From assembly GCF_029852145.1 (NCBI RefSeq), contig NC_079976.1:7998001-8062000 (forward strand): a stretch of DNA of 64,000 bases, read 5' to 3'. The notes below the pieces were generated by a model. The model searched no databases and was not told where the DNA came from. It worked only from the letters and a program-made list of their open reading frames with translations. The DNA comes from Microplitis mediator. Its lineage: Eukaryota > Arthropoda > Insecta > Hymenoptera > Braconidae. Shown here one piece after another: positions 25,340 to 38,400 of the stretch (its first letter is position 1; every line of letters begins with the position of its first letter). The position numbers and the translations under genes are program-made.

Positions 25340-26490
25340 TAGTGCCCAATCAGGGAACCAGTACCTCATAATTCGATGAATTTATATATCTATATTCGGT
25401 AAAATTTAATAAATACAGATTAGGGTGCTTTTTTTTTGGCGACTATTTTTTTTTTCGCTCCCATCACGAAATTTTGTTGGAAATACCCCCAAAAAAATTC
25501 TCTGAGCGTTTGAGCCCTCAATATTAATATTAAGTACTCGACCACAGCGTGTGAAGATTTCCCATTTGAAATACACGTAAACTTGGGTTTTTATTTTTTA
25601 AATTTCTATAACTCCGCAGCATTTTATGATATCATCTCGCCCAAAGTCGGGATTTTCTCAGAATTAAATGCTCTACAAAAGTGCCCATTGTCGCGAAGTC
25701 GTAACTCATACGGGAGGGGTAGTACGGACCACTTGACTGAATTTTTTCATAGGATTCTTGTTTTTTCTCTCAACAATAAGACCTACAGAAAAAATGTCAG
25801 TGATGATTTTATAGAAAATTCAATTCTCTACAAAAAAGGTCCTTAGCACCGAATCACTCAGATTGATATTTTCCGAGATATTAGTTAAATAAAAAATCAA
25901 TATTTTCTAAGATTTGATTCGACATTTTATGGAAATTCAATGCCACGTAAAATTCAACAATTAATATCTCAGAAAATATCAATCTTAGTGATTTGGTGCT
26001 TAGGATCTTTTTTGTTGAGAATTTAATTTCTTATAAAATTGTTTTTTACATTTTTTCTATAGGCCTTGTTGTTTATAAGATAATGAGAGAAAGTACAAGA
26101 ATTCTATGAAAAAATTCGGTTTAGCGGTCCGTACTACCCCATCCCTATGAGTTACGGCTTCGCGACAATAGGCACTTTTGTAGAGCATTTAATTCTGAAA
26201 AAATCTCGACTTTGGGCGAGATGATATCATAAAATTCTGCGGAGTTATAGAAATTTAAAAAATAAAAACCCAAGTTTACGTGTATTTTAAATGGGAAATC
26301 TTCACACGCTGGTCGAGTACTTAATATTAATATTAAAGGCTCAAACTCTCAAGGAATTTTTTGGGGGGTATTTCCAAAAAAATTTCGGGATGGGAGCGAA
26401 AAAAAAAATAGTCGCCAAAAAAAAAGCACCCTATATCGATATACAAATACATGAATGATCGGGTACTAGTTCCCTGATTGGGTACTGGGT
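25340..26490. repeat. Outer inverted-repeat element hosting a palindrome
   Basis: GTGCCCAATCAGGGAACCAG at the left is inverted at about 26465-26490 (CTAGTTCCCTGATTGGGTAC). The two are separated by the palindromic element 25423-26431. A similar context (ATACATGAGTGATCGGGTA) flanks the 54683-55590 palindrome, so the outer sequence is itself a repeat. Confidence 0.55.
25423..26431. mobile_element. Long palindromic (fold-back) element, ~1 kb
   Basis: GGGTGC at the left is matched by GCACCC at the right, with TA on both sides (25421-25422, 26432-26433). The two arms of about 0.5 kb are nearly identical in inverted orientation and meet near 25925. It shares the GGGTG start, TA flank and architecture with 5410-6427 and 60098-60499, with an unrelated arm sequence. 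Confidence 0.85.
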
Positions 26491-27439
26491 TTCTTATCTT
26501 AGATAAGTACTTGTAAATGAAGACGAGACGCAAACTTAAAAATTATGAAAAGTTTTATAAAATAATTTATCTTAAAATATCCTTAGGTCAATTGTGTGTT
26601 ACGTGTTATATTGTCTCTAGTGGACAACAGACTATACTTTGACTTCCGGCTTAAAAACAGCCAACCGTTAAAGTCAAAACTGTCCTTTCCAGGCTTAAAT
26701 TTTTTCTTGCCTCGGGTCTTTGCTGGCTCCATCCGTCTAATGACGGGAAACAGTCATAAAGGATTTATGTATGATGATATATATTTATACTCCCTAGCAA
26801 ATGGACCCAGCGGTCCATCTGCAGACATCAGGTCAGTTTTGCTAAATTAATATGCAGGCTACTTTGTTGTTTTTTTTTCTTTTTTCTAAGTAACTTCTTT
26901 AATTTTATCTTCAGGTACACAAAATTAACATAAGTATCAAAGCAACCGTTTTATGCGTCATGGCACACGCGATTCACTATAATAGTGAATATATATGTAT
27001 GTATATAGTTTATAATAATAATCTCTATATATCATATCCTTTCATTTCGTTGTTAAAGTCCTGCTGAGACTGACTTTTAAGAGATCTTTTGTGTTTTATT
27101 GGATTTATTTATAAATTTATGTGAGCAACTTAAATATATAATATTTTACATCAGTAATAAAAATATTTTATGCATATAAAGCATAAGCTAAAACATAAGT
27201 ATGTAATTACAAAAATATGAAATACACTTTTCTTACGTATGTGCGTAATTGTCATATTTATGAACTTACACTATTAGAAATGTTTCTTTAAGACAAATCT
27301 CTCCAGATCAAGAAAATACGACTCTCTTATTGAAGGAAGAAATTTAGTTTCGGGTCAAGTAACTAAAAATCTTTACTTAAGGTCACTTATCACTTAACAC
27401 TTAAAAAGTCAGGATATTAGACTAAGAAAATAATCTTTA
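26491..27439. other. Intergenic; modest GC-richer stretch at 26640-26850
   Basis: 26640-26850 includes GGCTCCATCCGTC and GCGGTCCATCTGCAG and an 84-codon open frame without recognisable family. No exon is supported. The rest is AT-rich. Confidence 0.4.
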
Positions 27440-28441
27440 CCCGGGTCAAAAATAAAACTTGATTTAGACTTGGTTTACCAAGTCGAAATTCGGAGCCGTT
27501 TTCCACACTGTTAGAAGTATTTATTTGAGCCAAAAAAATATTTATTAATAGTTAATAAATGGTTTATTAAACGAGATTTATTTGGGCCAAATAAGCCATA
27601 TCTTAATAGTTAATAAATGGCTTATTTGAATAGAAAGAAATGACACATGAAGTAAATTAAGTAAGGTTATGACAAATAATTTATAGGACTGTTTAATTTT
27701 ATTTTTTTAAAGAAAATAATACACACAATTAATGTTAATTGAAGATAAAAATTATTGTACAAAAAATATAAAAAAAATGAAATATTATAATAAATTTTTA
27801 CTAACAATCACACTCATTCCATTCAAGATCATAACCTTAACTTCATGTGTCATTTATTTCTATTCAAATAAGCCATTTATTAACTATTAAGAAATGGCTT
27901 ATTTGGCTCAAATAAATCGCATTTAATAAATCATTTATTAACTATTAATAAATCTTATTTGTCTCAAATAAATACTTCTAACAGTGCACAAGACAAACTC
28001 GAGATTTCTTTACGGCGAGATATAATTACATTGAGTTTTCGCCTTGGTTTGGACCTAACTGGCTTACTTAGTCACGATTTAGGACGAAAAAGTTGAAATC
28101 AAGTCGAAATTGACTTGGTTTAGACTTATTCGACTTAAAATATAAGGCGAAAAAGTCGAAACTAAGGTGGAATAATTTTTATATATTAAGGCGAAAGTAA
28201 GGCGAATAAATAACTTTTTTTCGACTTGGTTCAGCAAGTCAAAAGTAAGATGAAAATGACTATCGTGCTCGAAGTAAAGACGAATAAGTTCAAACTAAGA
28301 TAAAAAAATACGAGAAAGTTGAAAAAAAATTAATTTAAGTCGAAAAAGTCGAGATTTTATCGAAAAATCGTCGGCAAATCGATAACTTCAAAAGAAAATA
28401 AGGTGAAGCGAGCCTGAATCAAGTTTTATTTTTGACCCGGG
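27440..28441. mobile_element. CCCGGGTCAAAA-ended MITE with nested insertion
   Basis: CCCGGGTCAAAAATAAAAC at the left and its inverse at the right are flanked by TA (27438-27439, 28442-28443). The interior right half is filled with AAGTCGAAA / GACTTGG words. A second inverted-repeat element, 27506-27986, sits near its left end. The 30156-30520 element shares the same termini. Confidence 0.75.
27506..27986. mobile_element. Nested MITE, CACTGTTAGAAGTATTTATT ends
   Basis: CACTGTTAGAAGTATTTATT and its exact inverse bound this block. The arms, carrying TTAATAGTTAATAAATGG and GGCCAAATAAGCCAT words, are complementary over most of the length. The target duplication is not clear. CA..TG-type ends would fit hAT-like elements, but that is weak. 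Confidence 0.7.
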
Positions 28442-28443
28442 TA

Positions 28444-29404
28444 GCCAAAATAATATATAACTCTTGATACAAACAATAAAATAGCTTATTGTAAAAAAAT
28501 GAGTTTTTCAATCCCAGTATAGTAGGAAATTACCCGAGTCAGAGTTTCAGTTTTCTTTTGGTTCTCATAAGTTCTCAAAATTATGCTTTTGATTCTCCTT
28601 ACATTTCATTTGATGCTCTTACATTTTCTTCACGTTTTTTTTTTTTTTTATAAGTTCTCTATGTTCTGAGTTCGCTATCCGAAGTTTTTAATTTTTGAAA
28701 TGGAAGTTGATTTATGAACGATCATTCGCTTCTGATTCTCCTACGGTTTCAAAAATTCTTGCGTCGAGACAGTATTAGTTTAACTAAAGCATATGAATTT
28801 CTTCTGCGAAAATTTTTTTTTCGATAAGGAATTTACTAATTTTTTTTTTTCCCGATAGTTTGCGTCAAAATGAAATAGTAATTACACAAAACACGCTTAG
28901 GATAATTATGTTCAGTAATTTAGAAAGGTGTCAATAGCCTCTTTCACTTTAGCAATTTAAAATGTATACCTGATTTATTACCCATTTCTTTCACACTAAA
29001 GTACACAGTGCTTAGGATAATTTAAAAGGCGTTACTTTGGAGGTATTTTTAAATACAAATGGATTATCTATTGTACACGAATTTCAAAATAAGTTAATGC
29101 ATATTTCACAGCTAAAAGTTTTTGTTTAACGTAAATCTAGAGTTTGTCCTTATTTAATTTCAAATATTTTTATATATTCTATTGCAGTACAACATAAATA
29201 TATATTCTTCTAAAACAAAATATATATTTACTTTCATTATTTCAAATATTTATAAGTACAAAAATATCAACCAGTTTTAAAATATTTCAATTTTTGATAC
29301 TTTCATGCCCTCTAGAGTTTAGAGAACTTGGAAAATAACCCCAGTTTTAGACCTCAAATAAAGATTTTGAGGTTAACCTCAATTTGTCCTTATCATTTAA
29401 AATA
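28444..29404. other. Intergenic, nothing recognised
   Basis: AT-rich, no exon. Confidence 0.5.
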
Positions 29405-29925
29405 GGGGAAGAGGGGGGTGGGGCAAAAGGGGGTAGGGTAGGCAAAACGGGGTACCCCCAAAATTTGTTAAAAAAAAATTCTATTTTTTAAATGGTTTTT
29501 AAACATTCCAAAGTCACTTCTGTAAATATAATTAAGCGTTACTTTGAATTTTTTTTGATAAACTTTTTCAAAATTCAATTGTCAGTTGAAAAATATTAAT
29601 GACGTTTGTTTTATGATAAAAACTATTAAAAATTTTTTTTCTCCTTTTGTATCCAATAAACATGTAAAATATAATTTTTCTTCATGTAAATTACTTAAAA
29701 AAAAATTCAACTTAATCAAATTCGTTTAAAATCCAGAAATTTTTTTTTTTACCTTTTTCAGGGGGTACCCCACTTTGCCCGCAGAAATGAAAAAATTTTT
29801 TTTTTAACGGTAACTGAAAATTTACTATTTACTTTGAATATCATTAAAAAAAAAAAGATTTCGGGTATTTGAGTCCTCGAAAACTTGGTATTTCCTTAAG
29901 TACTCCCTTTTGCCCCTCCCTCCCC
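29405..29925. mobile_element. TA-flanked MITE, G-run terminal repeats (copy 2)
   Basis: This copy is the same family as 1893-2392 in the same orientation, from GGGGAAGAGGGGGGTG to CCCCTCCCTCCCC, with TA on both sides. The two share most of their interior. The A/T homopolymer runs differ in length, which accounts for the 500 versus 521 bp sizes. Confidence 0.8.
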
Positions 29926-29927
29926 TA

Positions 29928-30155
29928 TATATATAAATAATAGCTCCTTTATGTCTTATTTTGTACGTATTAGTCCAACTTTTAGGAGTAAGATACTTGA
30001 CTGTAATTTTGAACGGTAACATTGGCATTTAAATGAGATTTGTTCTTCATATAAAAGGAAAAAAGAATACTTCAAAAATTACATCTTTTCGAGCTCGAAA
30101 TTATAAAAATTGCAGTTTATACTGTGATTGTCACAATATCTATGAATAATTACAC
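29928..30155. other. Intergenic spacer between two elements
   Basis: Nothing recognised. Confidence 0.5.
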
Positions 30156-30520
30156 CCCGGGTCAAAATATTTAGCCTTAATCTAGCCTCATGGAACCCAA
30201 AGTAAGCCTAAGTAAGTCTAAGTAAGCCTCAATCCAGCCTTACTGAGTAAAGAAAGCATTTTGAGCCTCAAATGATGTTCAAAAAGCCTCAAATGATTCT
30301 CAAAGATTCTCAAGAAGCCTCGATGAGCCTTAACCTCAAATGAACCTACTACTCGACTATGCAATTTAAATTCGATTAGTATTATTTGAGGCTCTTAAAC
30401 ACCATTTGAGGCTCATTGATGCTTTTTGAACATCATTTGAGGCTCACAATGCTTTTTTTACTCAGTGAGGCTGGATTGAGGCTTACTTGGGTTCGATGAG
30501 GCTAGATATTTTGACCCGGG
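30156..30520. mobile_element. CCCGGGTCAAAATAT-ended MITE
   Basis: CCCGGGTCAAAATAT and its inverse bound it. The interior consists of GAGCCTCAA / TTGAGGCTC words repeated in inverted orientation, so it folds into a hairpin. It shares the terminal CCCGGGTCAAAA with 27440-28441 but not the interior. Confidence 0.75.
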
Positions 30521-31529
30521 ACTATGAACTGCAATTTTAATACTTTTGATTTTGAAAATATTATTTTTACTGTTAAAACTGTAATTTTTACGTGTATTCT
30601 TATATATTTTAATTTTAATTAGTTTGGATGTCAAAATCAATAAAGTTCAATTAGTAATCAATAATAAAAATTTAAAAAAAATTAATATGACCTGCTATTA
30701 ATGTCCGTAATTGGCCTTTTATAATAAATAAAGCTAATATTCTTTCTAAGTCCTAATTTTGGTTTTTGATTTTTGACTTCCGCTTTCGGCTCGACAAAAA
30801 TTGTCTACAACATTTTCGGAGCATTTACACTTCACCTAGCCCATAATAGTCGATGTACTTCACACAGTATAGGTACATATATCATAATTAATCTCAAAAA
30901 AATAACTTTATATATCAAAAATGCGGAAATGCATTGCGCGTATATTGAAAGCAATAATATTACTATATATATTTAATATATATACAATAAAAATCACGCT
31001 TCTTCCGTCTGCTTATCATAAAAATCAATAATTATCTCTTGGCGTATTACATGAACAAAGCGAGTGAGCCATAATAACGAGAAAGAGAGAGTGCGTCTAT
31101 ATAAATATACATAAAAACAGTGAAACTATAAAACCGTTAAAAATATACATACATCCATATATCTTTAACCATATCAAATATATATCATAACCACAATAAT
31201 AAATCTTTTAAAGTATTTTCTCCTTATTATTCTCATATTTTTTACATCACCAAAAATACGAATTAATCATAATAAAATTAAATCCTCTAAATTTTAATAT
31301 ATTTATACAATTACACAATATCAGGTAACAAGTGTCAAATTTATTTTTTTTACTTTTTCTATAAAACGTCTTACAGATTAAAAAGTAAAATTATCAATCA
31401 TCAGATTAGCAAATGGATGAATAATTTAAAGTGTTTACTTAATAAGCAAACTTTAAATCACCTCCCCCCACCCCACACATACATATACAACACACATGTA
31501 TATAATAATAAAAATAGTTAATATTAATA
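30521..31529. other. Intergenic, nothing recognised
   Basis: Very AT-rich DNA with no supported exon. Confidence 0.5.
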
Positions 31530-32455
31530 ACGTATGTCCGTTTGTGCAGTCATACATATAAAGGTCAGCTACACTATTCGAAGGCTGTATTTAATGCTGG
31601 GTATCTGCGGCTGCTGTTTCTCCTGCTCCTGCTCCTGCTGCTGTTGTTGCTGGATCCCCAGACCACAGTGCAGAGTGCAGGTACCCAAGGTAGGGGCAGG
31701 GATTAAACATTTAACTGAATGTCAGTAGAGGGAGTAGAGTTAAACTCAACACAACCATAAGCTGCAGTTTTACACACTCATACATTCATACATACATGCA
31801 TATATGTATATACAACATATGATAAAAGTGTATTGTATATTGTCTGTAGTTTGCAGTCAGTAGTCAGTAGTCAGTAGTCTGCTGGTGCCAATGTGTCGAT
31901 GGAGTGGGGGTGGTAAGGGGTTTACTACGTGTATGTCGGGCTTTACTCACTCGTCGATCTATTGCCAGAGCCAGAGCCAGCGCCAGCTCTCTGGCCGTTC
32001 ATTTGGTTGCAATACAGCTTGAAAATAAAGAGTGGGGAGTTTACCTCGACCGATAGCGGAGAGTAGTCTGGCAAACTGGAGGGAGAGATGAGGTCTGAAT
32101 CGAATCGAGGCAGGTTGAGAGAAATGTCAGGAGAGTCACTTCTCGTCGGAGAGTTGTGTGAAAGACATCTTGCGTCTTCTCATCATTAACTCTCGTATAT
32201 ACACAGACATACATATATATATGTATGTTACTACTATATATTTTGTGACTTGTGAACAAGATAAATTTTTTTTTCGTGCAACTGTGGATTTTTTAGTGAT
32301 CATTTAAATTGTGATTATTTTTTTTTAGTGATTGTGTAATTAAATAGTTTTTTTTTTTTTTTTAATAGTATTATTATTGAAACTGTGTAAATTCACAATG
32401 CATTGTGTATTTATGACTTGTATTGAGGATTAATTGTCCGAGTGTTTGCACCGGC
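31530..32455 (+). promoter_or_regulatory. Candidate hindsight promoter and 5' leader
   Basis: This is the GC-richest noncoding stretch for several kb and leads directly to the hindsight start codon. It includes TATAAAGG at about 31557, a CTGCTCCTGCTCCTGC tract, repeated CAGTAGTCAGTAGTC at about 31860, and CCAGAGCCAGAGCC. The transcription start cannot be fixed from sequence, and additional upstream noncoding exons are possible. Confidence 0.4.
32398..32433 (+). other. Upstream ORF in the hindsight leader
   Basis: ATG followed by ten sense codons and TAA, ending 22 bp before the inferred start codon at 32456 and in a different frame. A second in-frame ATG lies at 32413. If the leader is transcribed as inferred, scanning ribosomes would meet this uORF first, which could dampen translation of the main frame. 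Confidence 0.4.
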
Positions 32456-35400
32456 ATGGATTGCACGACTAATGGTACGTTTTTATATTTTTTATATTTA
32501 TAATCACACTAGAGTTAGGCGATGTCTAGAAATTTAATTTTTGAATTTTTTTATAAATGGTAGATTGTAAAAAAAAATATTTGAAAAAATTGCACCTGCA
32601 GTTTTTTAAATTTTCTACATGTGCATTTTTTTAGTTTTTTTTTTTTGTCATTAATTTGGTAGAAAAAAAATATGAAAATTTTTAATTGTCTAACTTCAGG
32701 ATCATTTATAATAATAATGTATGTGGAATAATTGTAATAATTGTTATATATTATCATATCCTAGGTACAGATGATTAAGAATATTGAATATATATAGATA
32801 TATATATATGTAGATAGATATTTGATGATGTCTCGCAGCGATTATTGATAAGAGAACAATAAGATCAGTCTAAGTACGTGATTTTAAGGCTTTATTTTGA
32901 ATTCTACATATATATACATACATGTAGATGTATATACATATATATATTATATAGCTTTTGGAGTTTTATTCTACATAATTGCATTAAAACTGCAGATGAG
33001 TAAAAGTCTTATTTATTTTATTTTATGCTCACTTAGCATTTTAAATCTCATATATTTTTCTCATATTTTTCTTACCCAGAGTAAACTAATCTCATGAAAC
33101 TCTGATACATTTTTAAATTTTATTTGAATTCGTAAAAATTAACCATTTGCCAAAATTGTCGTCAGTTAAAATTAAAAATATTTTAATCTCTACCAATTGA
33201 CAGCAGATAAAAAAAATTTTTTTAAAGTCTGTTTATATTTTTAAATATCAGTATAAATTCTTTAAGAATAAATTCTGAGAATATTTACTGGAGATGAAAG
33301 ACTAAAGTTGATCCGTCAGATACAGTAACAAAACAAAACAAAAAGTATAAGCTGGCCATCAAAGATCTTTTTTTATCTCGAGATGAATTATTATTATTTT
33401 TATTTTTTATTTATAATTTATATTCTCATGAGCATGAACTAAAATAAATATTCGTGTTGGATCGGAGTTTTACGTAAGATGAAAATAAGATTTAGATTTG
33501 ATAAGTTATATCAATCGCAGATATAAACATCAATATATATATATACATCTGTATATTATATTTTTATACATCAAAGTCTCGAATGTTTAAGAAAAAAAAT
33601 AAGAGATGAGATCACGAAGATCTTAAAGGCGTGGCTTTGAACGAACGTTTAAAAAAATCTGAAGTAAACTAAACCACTCCCTTTATTTTCAACCCCTATA
33701 TAAAATAAACCCGTGATTTGAAACCCACATCATCAATATATACATCCAGCACAAATGACGTGTCTAAAAAAGTTTTTTTTTACTCATATATTTGTAAGTT
33801 GATCGTCCCTGGCACGTGTCGAAAGTTGACACCGCGACGTATCCTACCGCAAATTCATCAGAGCCCTAAATCGACATTAAATATATGACGTGTATGTATT
33901 AAATAATAACGCGAGTAGAAGCTTATCCTGTATGCACCTTCGCCCCCTCCCCTTTTCCTCCCTGTCTCTCCTTCTCCGTCTTCGCTTAATATTGCATCGA
34001 ATAATTTTATAACGGACATGATTTGATTCTAAGCTTGGCATGAGTATATAGCAGTTGTTTTAAGAATGTATAGCTGTAAGGCTGTAGAGCAAGTACTTTG
34101 GAGTCAGGTACATGCGGAGAAACTCGGTTGGGCCACGTATGTCTGATCATAGTTTAAGTTCTTCAACTTGGAGCTTTATAACAGAATATAACCACCAATG
34201 TGCTACGTCCACATGTGATAACATATGACCTGTACATTTGTTATATATTTATATTTATATCCTAGTATAGATAGACGTGTATATATACGTTATTTTAAAT
34301 GTATGCACCATTCTACTTCATCTACTTATGTATATATGTATGTATATATATATATACCCTTCAACCTCTAACATAACTGTGTCATCTTCTGACATTTCCA
34401 ATGCTATTACTCTATCACTCTTGATGTCAAGATAAAAATATAAATTTATATCTAAAAATATATAATTACAATATTTGTTAATTTTCCTCAATTTTCTCGG
34501 CTCAAGAAAATCTTTACTTGCTTTCCAAAAACGTTTGTCTTTAAAATATTTTGACTCAAAACTTTTTTTCTGTGTAGGATTCAAAAAAATTGAGTGGCGC
34601 AAGAAATTTTTTTTCGCTCTAAAATTTTTTGGTTCAATTCTTGATACAAAAAAAATTTTGCGCCAAGAATTCCTTTTTTTGTGCATAGAAATAAAAGTCA
34701 TTTTGAGTCAAGAAAATATTTTTGAAGATAAAAGTTTTTGGGAACTAAGTCAAGATTTTCTTGAGCCAAGAATTTGTCTAGAGATTTCTACTTTATCCGC
34801 GAAATTTTTGGTTTTCAAAAAAATTTATTAAGAACATTTACTTTCAGTCGAGAATTTTTTTTACTGTATGGACTCTTATATAAATTTTATAAAGATTAAA
34901 TTGTAGAATATATATATATTATTATTTCGTGGGATCTTTATGGTCATAAAGATGTCTGTAGTAGACTTGTTAAATTGTACGAGGGATGGACGGGGGTTCC
35001 AGGTGGGTAAGTCCAAGGTTGTCAGGGTTACAGCTCTCGAAACACACGGGCCAATCGCCATTTTTATTTCCATCTCGCTTGTGTCGTGTGGGTGTAACCG
35101 GCCGGGCAGAGAGAAAGAATTGTCTGGGGTGGGGAAAGAGGACAGAGCTAATATGTAATGCAATGTATATACCGATGGAAAAGAAGGAGGATATAGAGAG
35201 AGAAGAAGATAACACCAACATAAAGAAGAGAAAAGTGGGAATTAAGAGGGAAGTGCGGGCGAGATACGAAGGACGATGTAGTTTTTTTTAACAACGGGGC
35301 AGATGCGGGCGGCAAGGGGAGGCTGTGAGGTCGTGAGAGAAAAAGACGAGTCATGGATGATGATAATGACGATGATGATGATGAGGGGAACTAAAGAGGG

Positions 35401-38400
35401 TTCGTGATTGGCGGAAATACGCGGCATTGGCGGGATGTTTTTAACGACTAATGGTTACTTTTAGATCGAGATGAAAAACTTTCAGATGATGATAAACCAA
35501 TCGGAGTTTATATTCAGGGTTACGCCCTCATATTTATCCCTACTCTGTTTGATACAGCGCAGCATCCTTCATTGCAGATGCGCATGTGTTATCTCTGTAT
35601 TCAGTTGTTTGAATATCCGTCATTTGATTTATTTTTTAAAATTTCTTTGATTTTACTCAAACGTTTTCCACGTAAATTCATTTCTAAATAATAATAATAT
35701 TGTAACTATAAATAATCATTACCGTGATATGAATTTAATTGCAAAAAATGTTTTTTTTTTGTTAATTATAAAAAAAAGTGACGGTGAATTATAAGGATTT
35801 TACGACTTGAGAACTTTTGTATGGGAATATGGGGAGAACGTCGAAGATGCTCTCCGGTGATGAAGATGGAGATTTCATGTTACAAAGGCCTTTCTTGAAT
35901 TATACCCACGTGTGTGAGCAATCTTTTTAGTAAATGTATATAACTTATATATAAAGACACAAGACGTTTCTCTTCCTGCGAGAGACAACAGTTCCACTTT
36001 CAAGGTTCTCCATAATACCAAGCGCAGGGTTACCAACAAGATCCTCATGATAAATCCAAGGTTACGATATCCAATAGTTTATTTATCGCAACAGCTAATT
36101 TTTTTCTCGACAATCGCCCGTATATTTTATCAAAATTAATTAATGTCTTAATATAGAAATATATACGCACATGCGTAAGAACTTACGTAAAATTGCGTAC
36201 AAAATTTCGCACGAGTACGAGTTACGCATCCGCAGTACCACAATATCATCATCATATTAAAAATGTATGTGGTACATACTGATATATTTATATATATATA
36301 CATATGTGGCTGTATTGCTCGTGCCAAACCCGTTTTCCCATAATAATAATCCGTAAAAAGAACAACTAGTCTAGTGTAGTGTAGACTAAGCTGAGCTGGG
36401 TACTTTTATTCACTTGACTACACTAGTAATGTAGTGTAAGAATGCATATAAAATCACCTGTCAGTACAATTATATTACACCTGTGACGACAGAGATACTC
36501 GAGAGTACAACTATGAGATTATTGTTCAGTTCTCATTAAATTATTATTTTTTTTTATTATTTAGCTATTGTACTTTTTCGTTATTTATATTTTCCAATGA
36601 GCGCATAAATATATGATTATGTTTTTTATAGTAAATTTTTTTAATTCAATTTACAACTAATCGATCTACTCATATATACATTTGTTGTATATAAGAACAA
36701 TGTTAAATTGTAATGTTTTGTCTGGGTCAATTCTCAGCAATACAATCGATGATATTATTAATTACTATATTATTTATTGTTATTATAATTATACTAATAT
36801 TTTATTTTATTATTTTAATTGGTAATTAAAAAATAGGTCAATTTTATTACTACAATTAAAGTTAATATTTATATATAAAAATAATAAATAATAATAATAA
36901 TAAAAAAAAAATTTATTTAATCTATTGTTTTTTGCAACGCGACTAAACAACGTCTAGAAAATTTTTAAATGCCTTCTAAAACAAAAAACAAAAAAAAAAA
37001 AAACCGCGGCTTATATCCGTTTGTGGTTAAAAAAAAAAGTATTGCCTGAGGTTATAATAATAATGTACTGATAAAATGAAATATTATATTGTCCCGGATT
37101 TAACCATCTCCGTTTTAGCTTCCGGGCTACGTCAAAAAGTTATCTCGTTATTATTTTTTTTATTTGAATAATCATATAAATAAATAGTTAATTATTTTTA
37201 ATGAAAATATAACGCGTTGTAAGTTAAGATTTTGATTACTATCGTAATGAAGTAAACAAGTTTCTCATATATATTTCTGAAAAAATATCTGACATTGGGA
37301 TAGACTATTTTTTTTTTTTTTTTATACCAATAGACGATAATTTGTCTGTGATTGTATTATAGGAGATAAGAGTAGTGATGATCATAAGAAACTTGAAGAG
37401 AAATATATCCGTCGTCTTATCGTAAAACCTATAATATGTTATCTGAAATAACAATCAATTGGTTATTATTATATTACCTGATGATGTTCTTTTATATTCT
37501 ATGGCAATTATAAGTTACCCTGAAGCTATTTAGTCATCTCACTTGACAATATTCATCACAAAATTTTTAATTATCAATTAATAAATTGATTTTTACTTGG
37601 AAGTTAATCTACACTTTGTTTTAAAAGCTATCATTAAATGATTAATACCATCATAATATTAATGTCTTGGAAATACCAAATTATTAATTTAATGGAATTT
37701 TTTATCATATTTATATTTATTTTAAGATAAATCTTAACCGCATTCTCCATCCCGGAAAGTTTTTATAAGTTTATTAATGAGAGCTTTTTTTATGATTGCA
37801 GTGACCATTGAAAGTGTAATAGATCAAGGACTTAAAAAAAACAAAACTGATGCAGCATCATCGTCATCGGTAATTATTATTTTTTAAATCAATGAAAATT
37901 TTAATTGATCCCAGAAAAAAATTATTGACTCAAAGTAAATTTTCTTGATTCAAAATTTTTTTTGAAAAAACCTCAATTTTCTTGGATCGAGTAGAAATTT
38001 TTGGCCAAGACGAATTTTCTTTGGTTGACAAATTTTCTTAGCTCAAGAAAATTTTGACTTATTCCCAAAAACGCCTGGTTACAAAAATATTTTCTTGACT
38101 TAAGAAAATTTTCATCGGTAATTATGATTTTTCTTAAATCAAAAAAAAATTTAATAATTCCCAGAAAGAAAATTCTTGACTCAAAGTAAATTTTCTTGAC
38201 TCAAGAAATTTTTTTTGAAATCCTCAATTTTCTTGGATAAAACTTAAATTTTTTTAACCAAGACAAATTTTCTTACCTCAAGAAAATCTTGACTCGGTTC
38301 TCGAAAACGTTTGTCTTCAAAAAAATTTTCTTGGCTCAAGAAAATTTTAGTTTTCAATTCATAATATTCAAAAAAATTTTTTCTGCACTGAAATCTTTTT

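Larger units (their letters stand above)
32475..37801 (+). other. Hindsight intron 1 (5.3 kb)
   Basis: It begins GTACGT and ends TTGCAG. It holds a CTCAAGAAAA-family repeat at 34485-34870, a GC-rich island at 34930-35450, and less AT-rich patches at 33640-34170 and 35810-36060. Long first introns of developmental regulators often contain enhancers. No exon is visible within it. Confidence 0.7.

Noticed and set aside
34318..34831. Overlapping long frames on both strands
   Set aside because: They are generated by the CTCAAGAAAA-family repeat; similar Phe/Lys-rich frames occur in its other copies.
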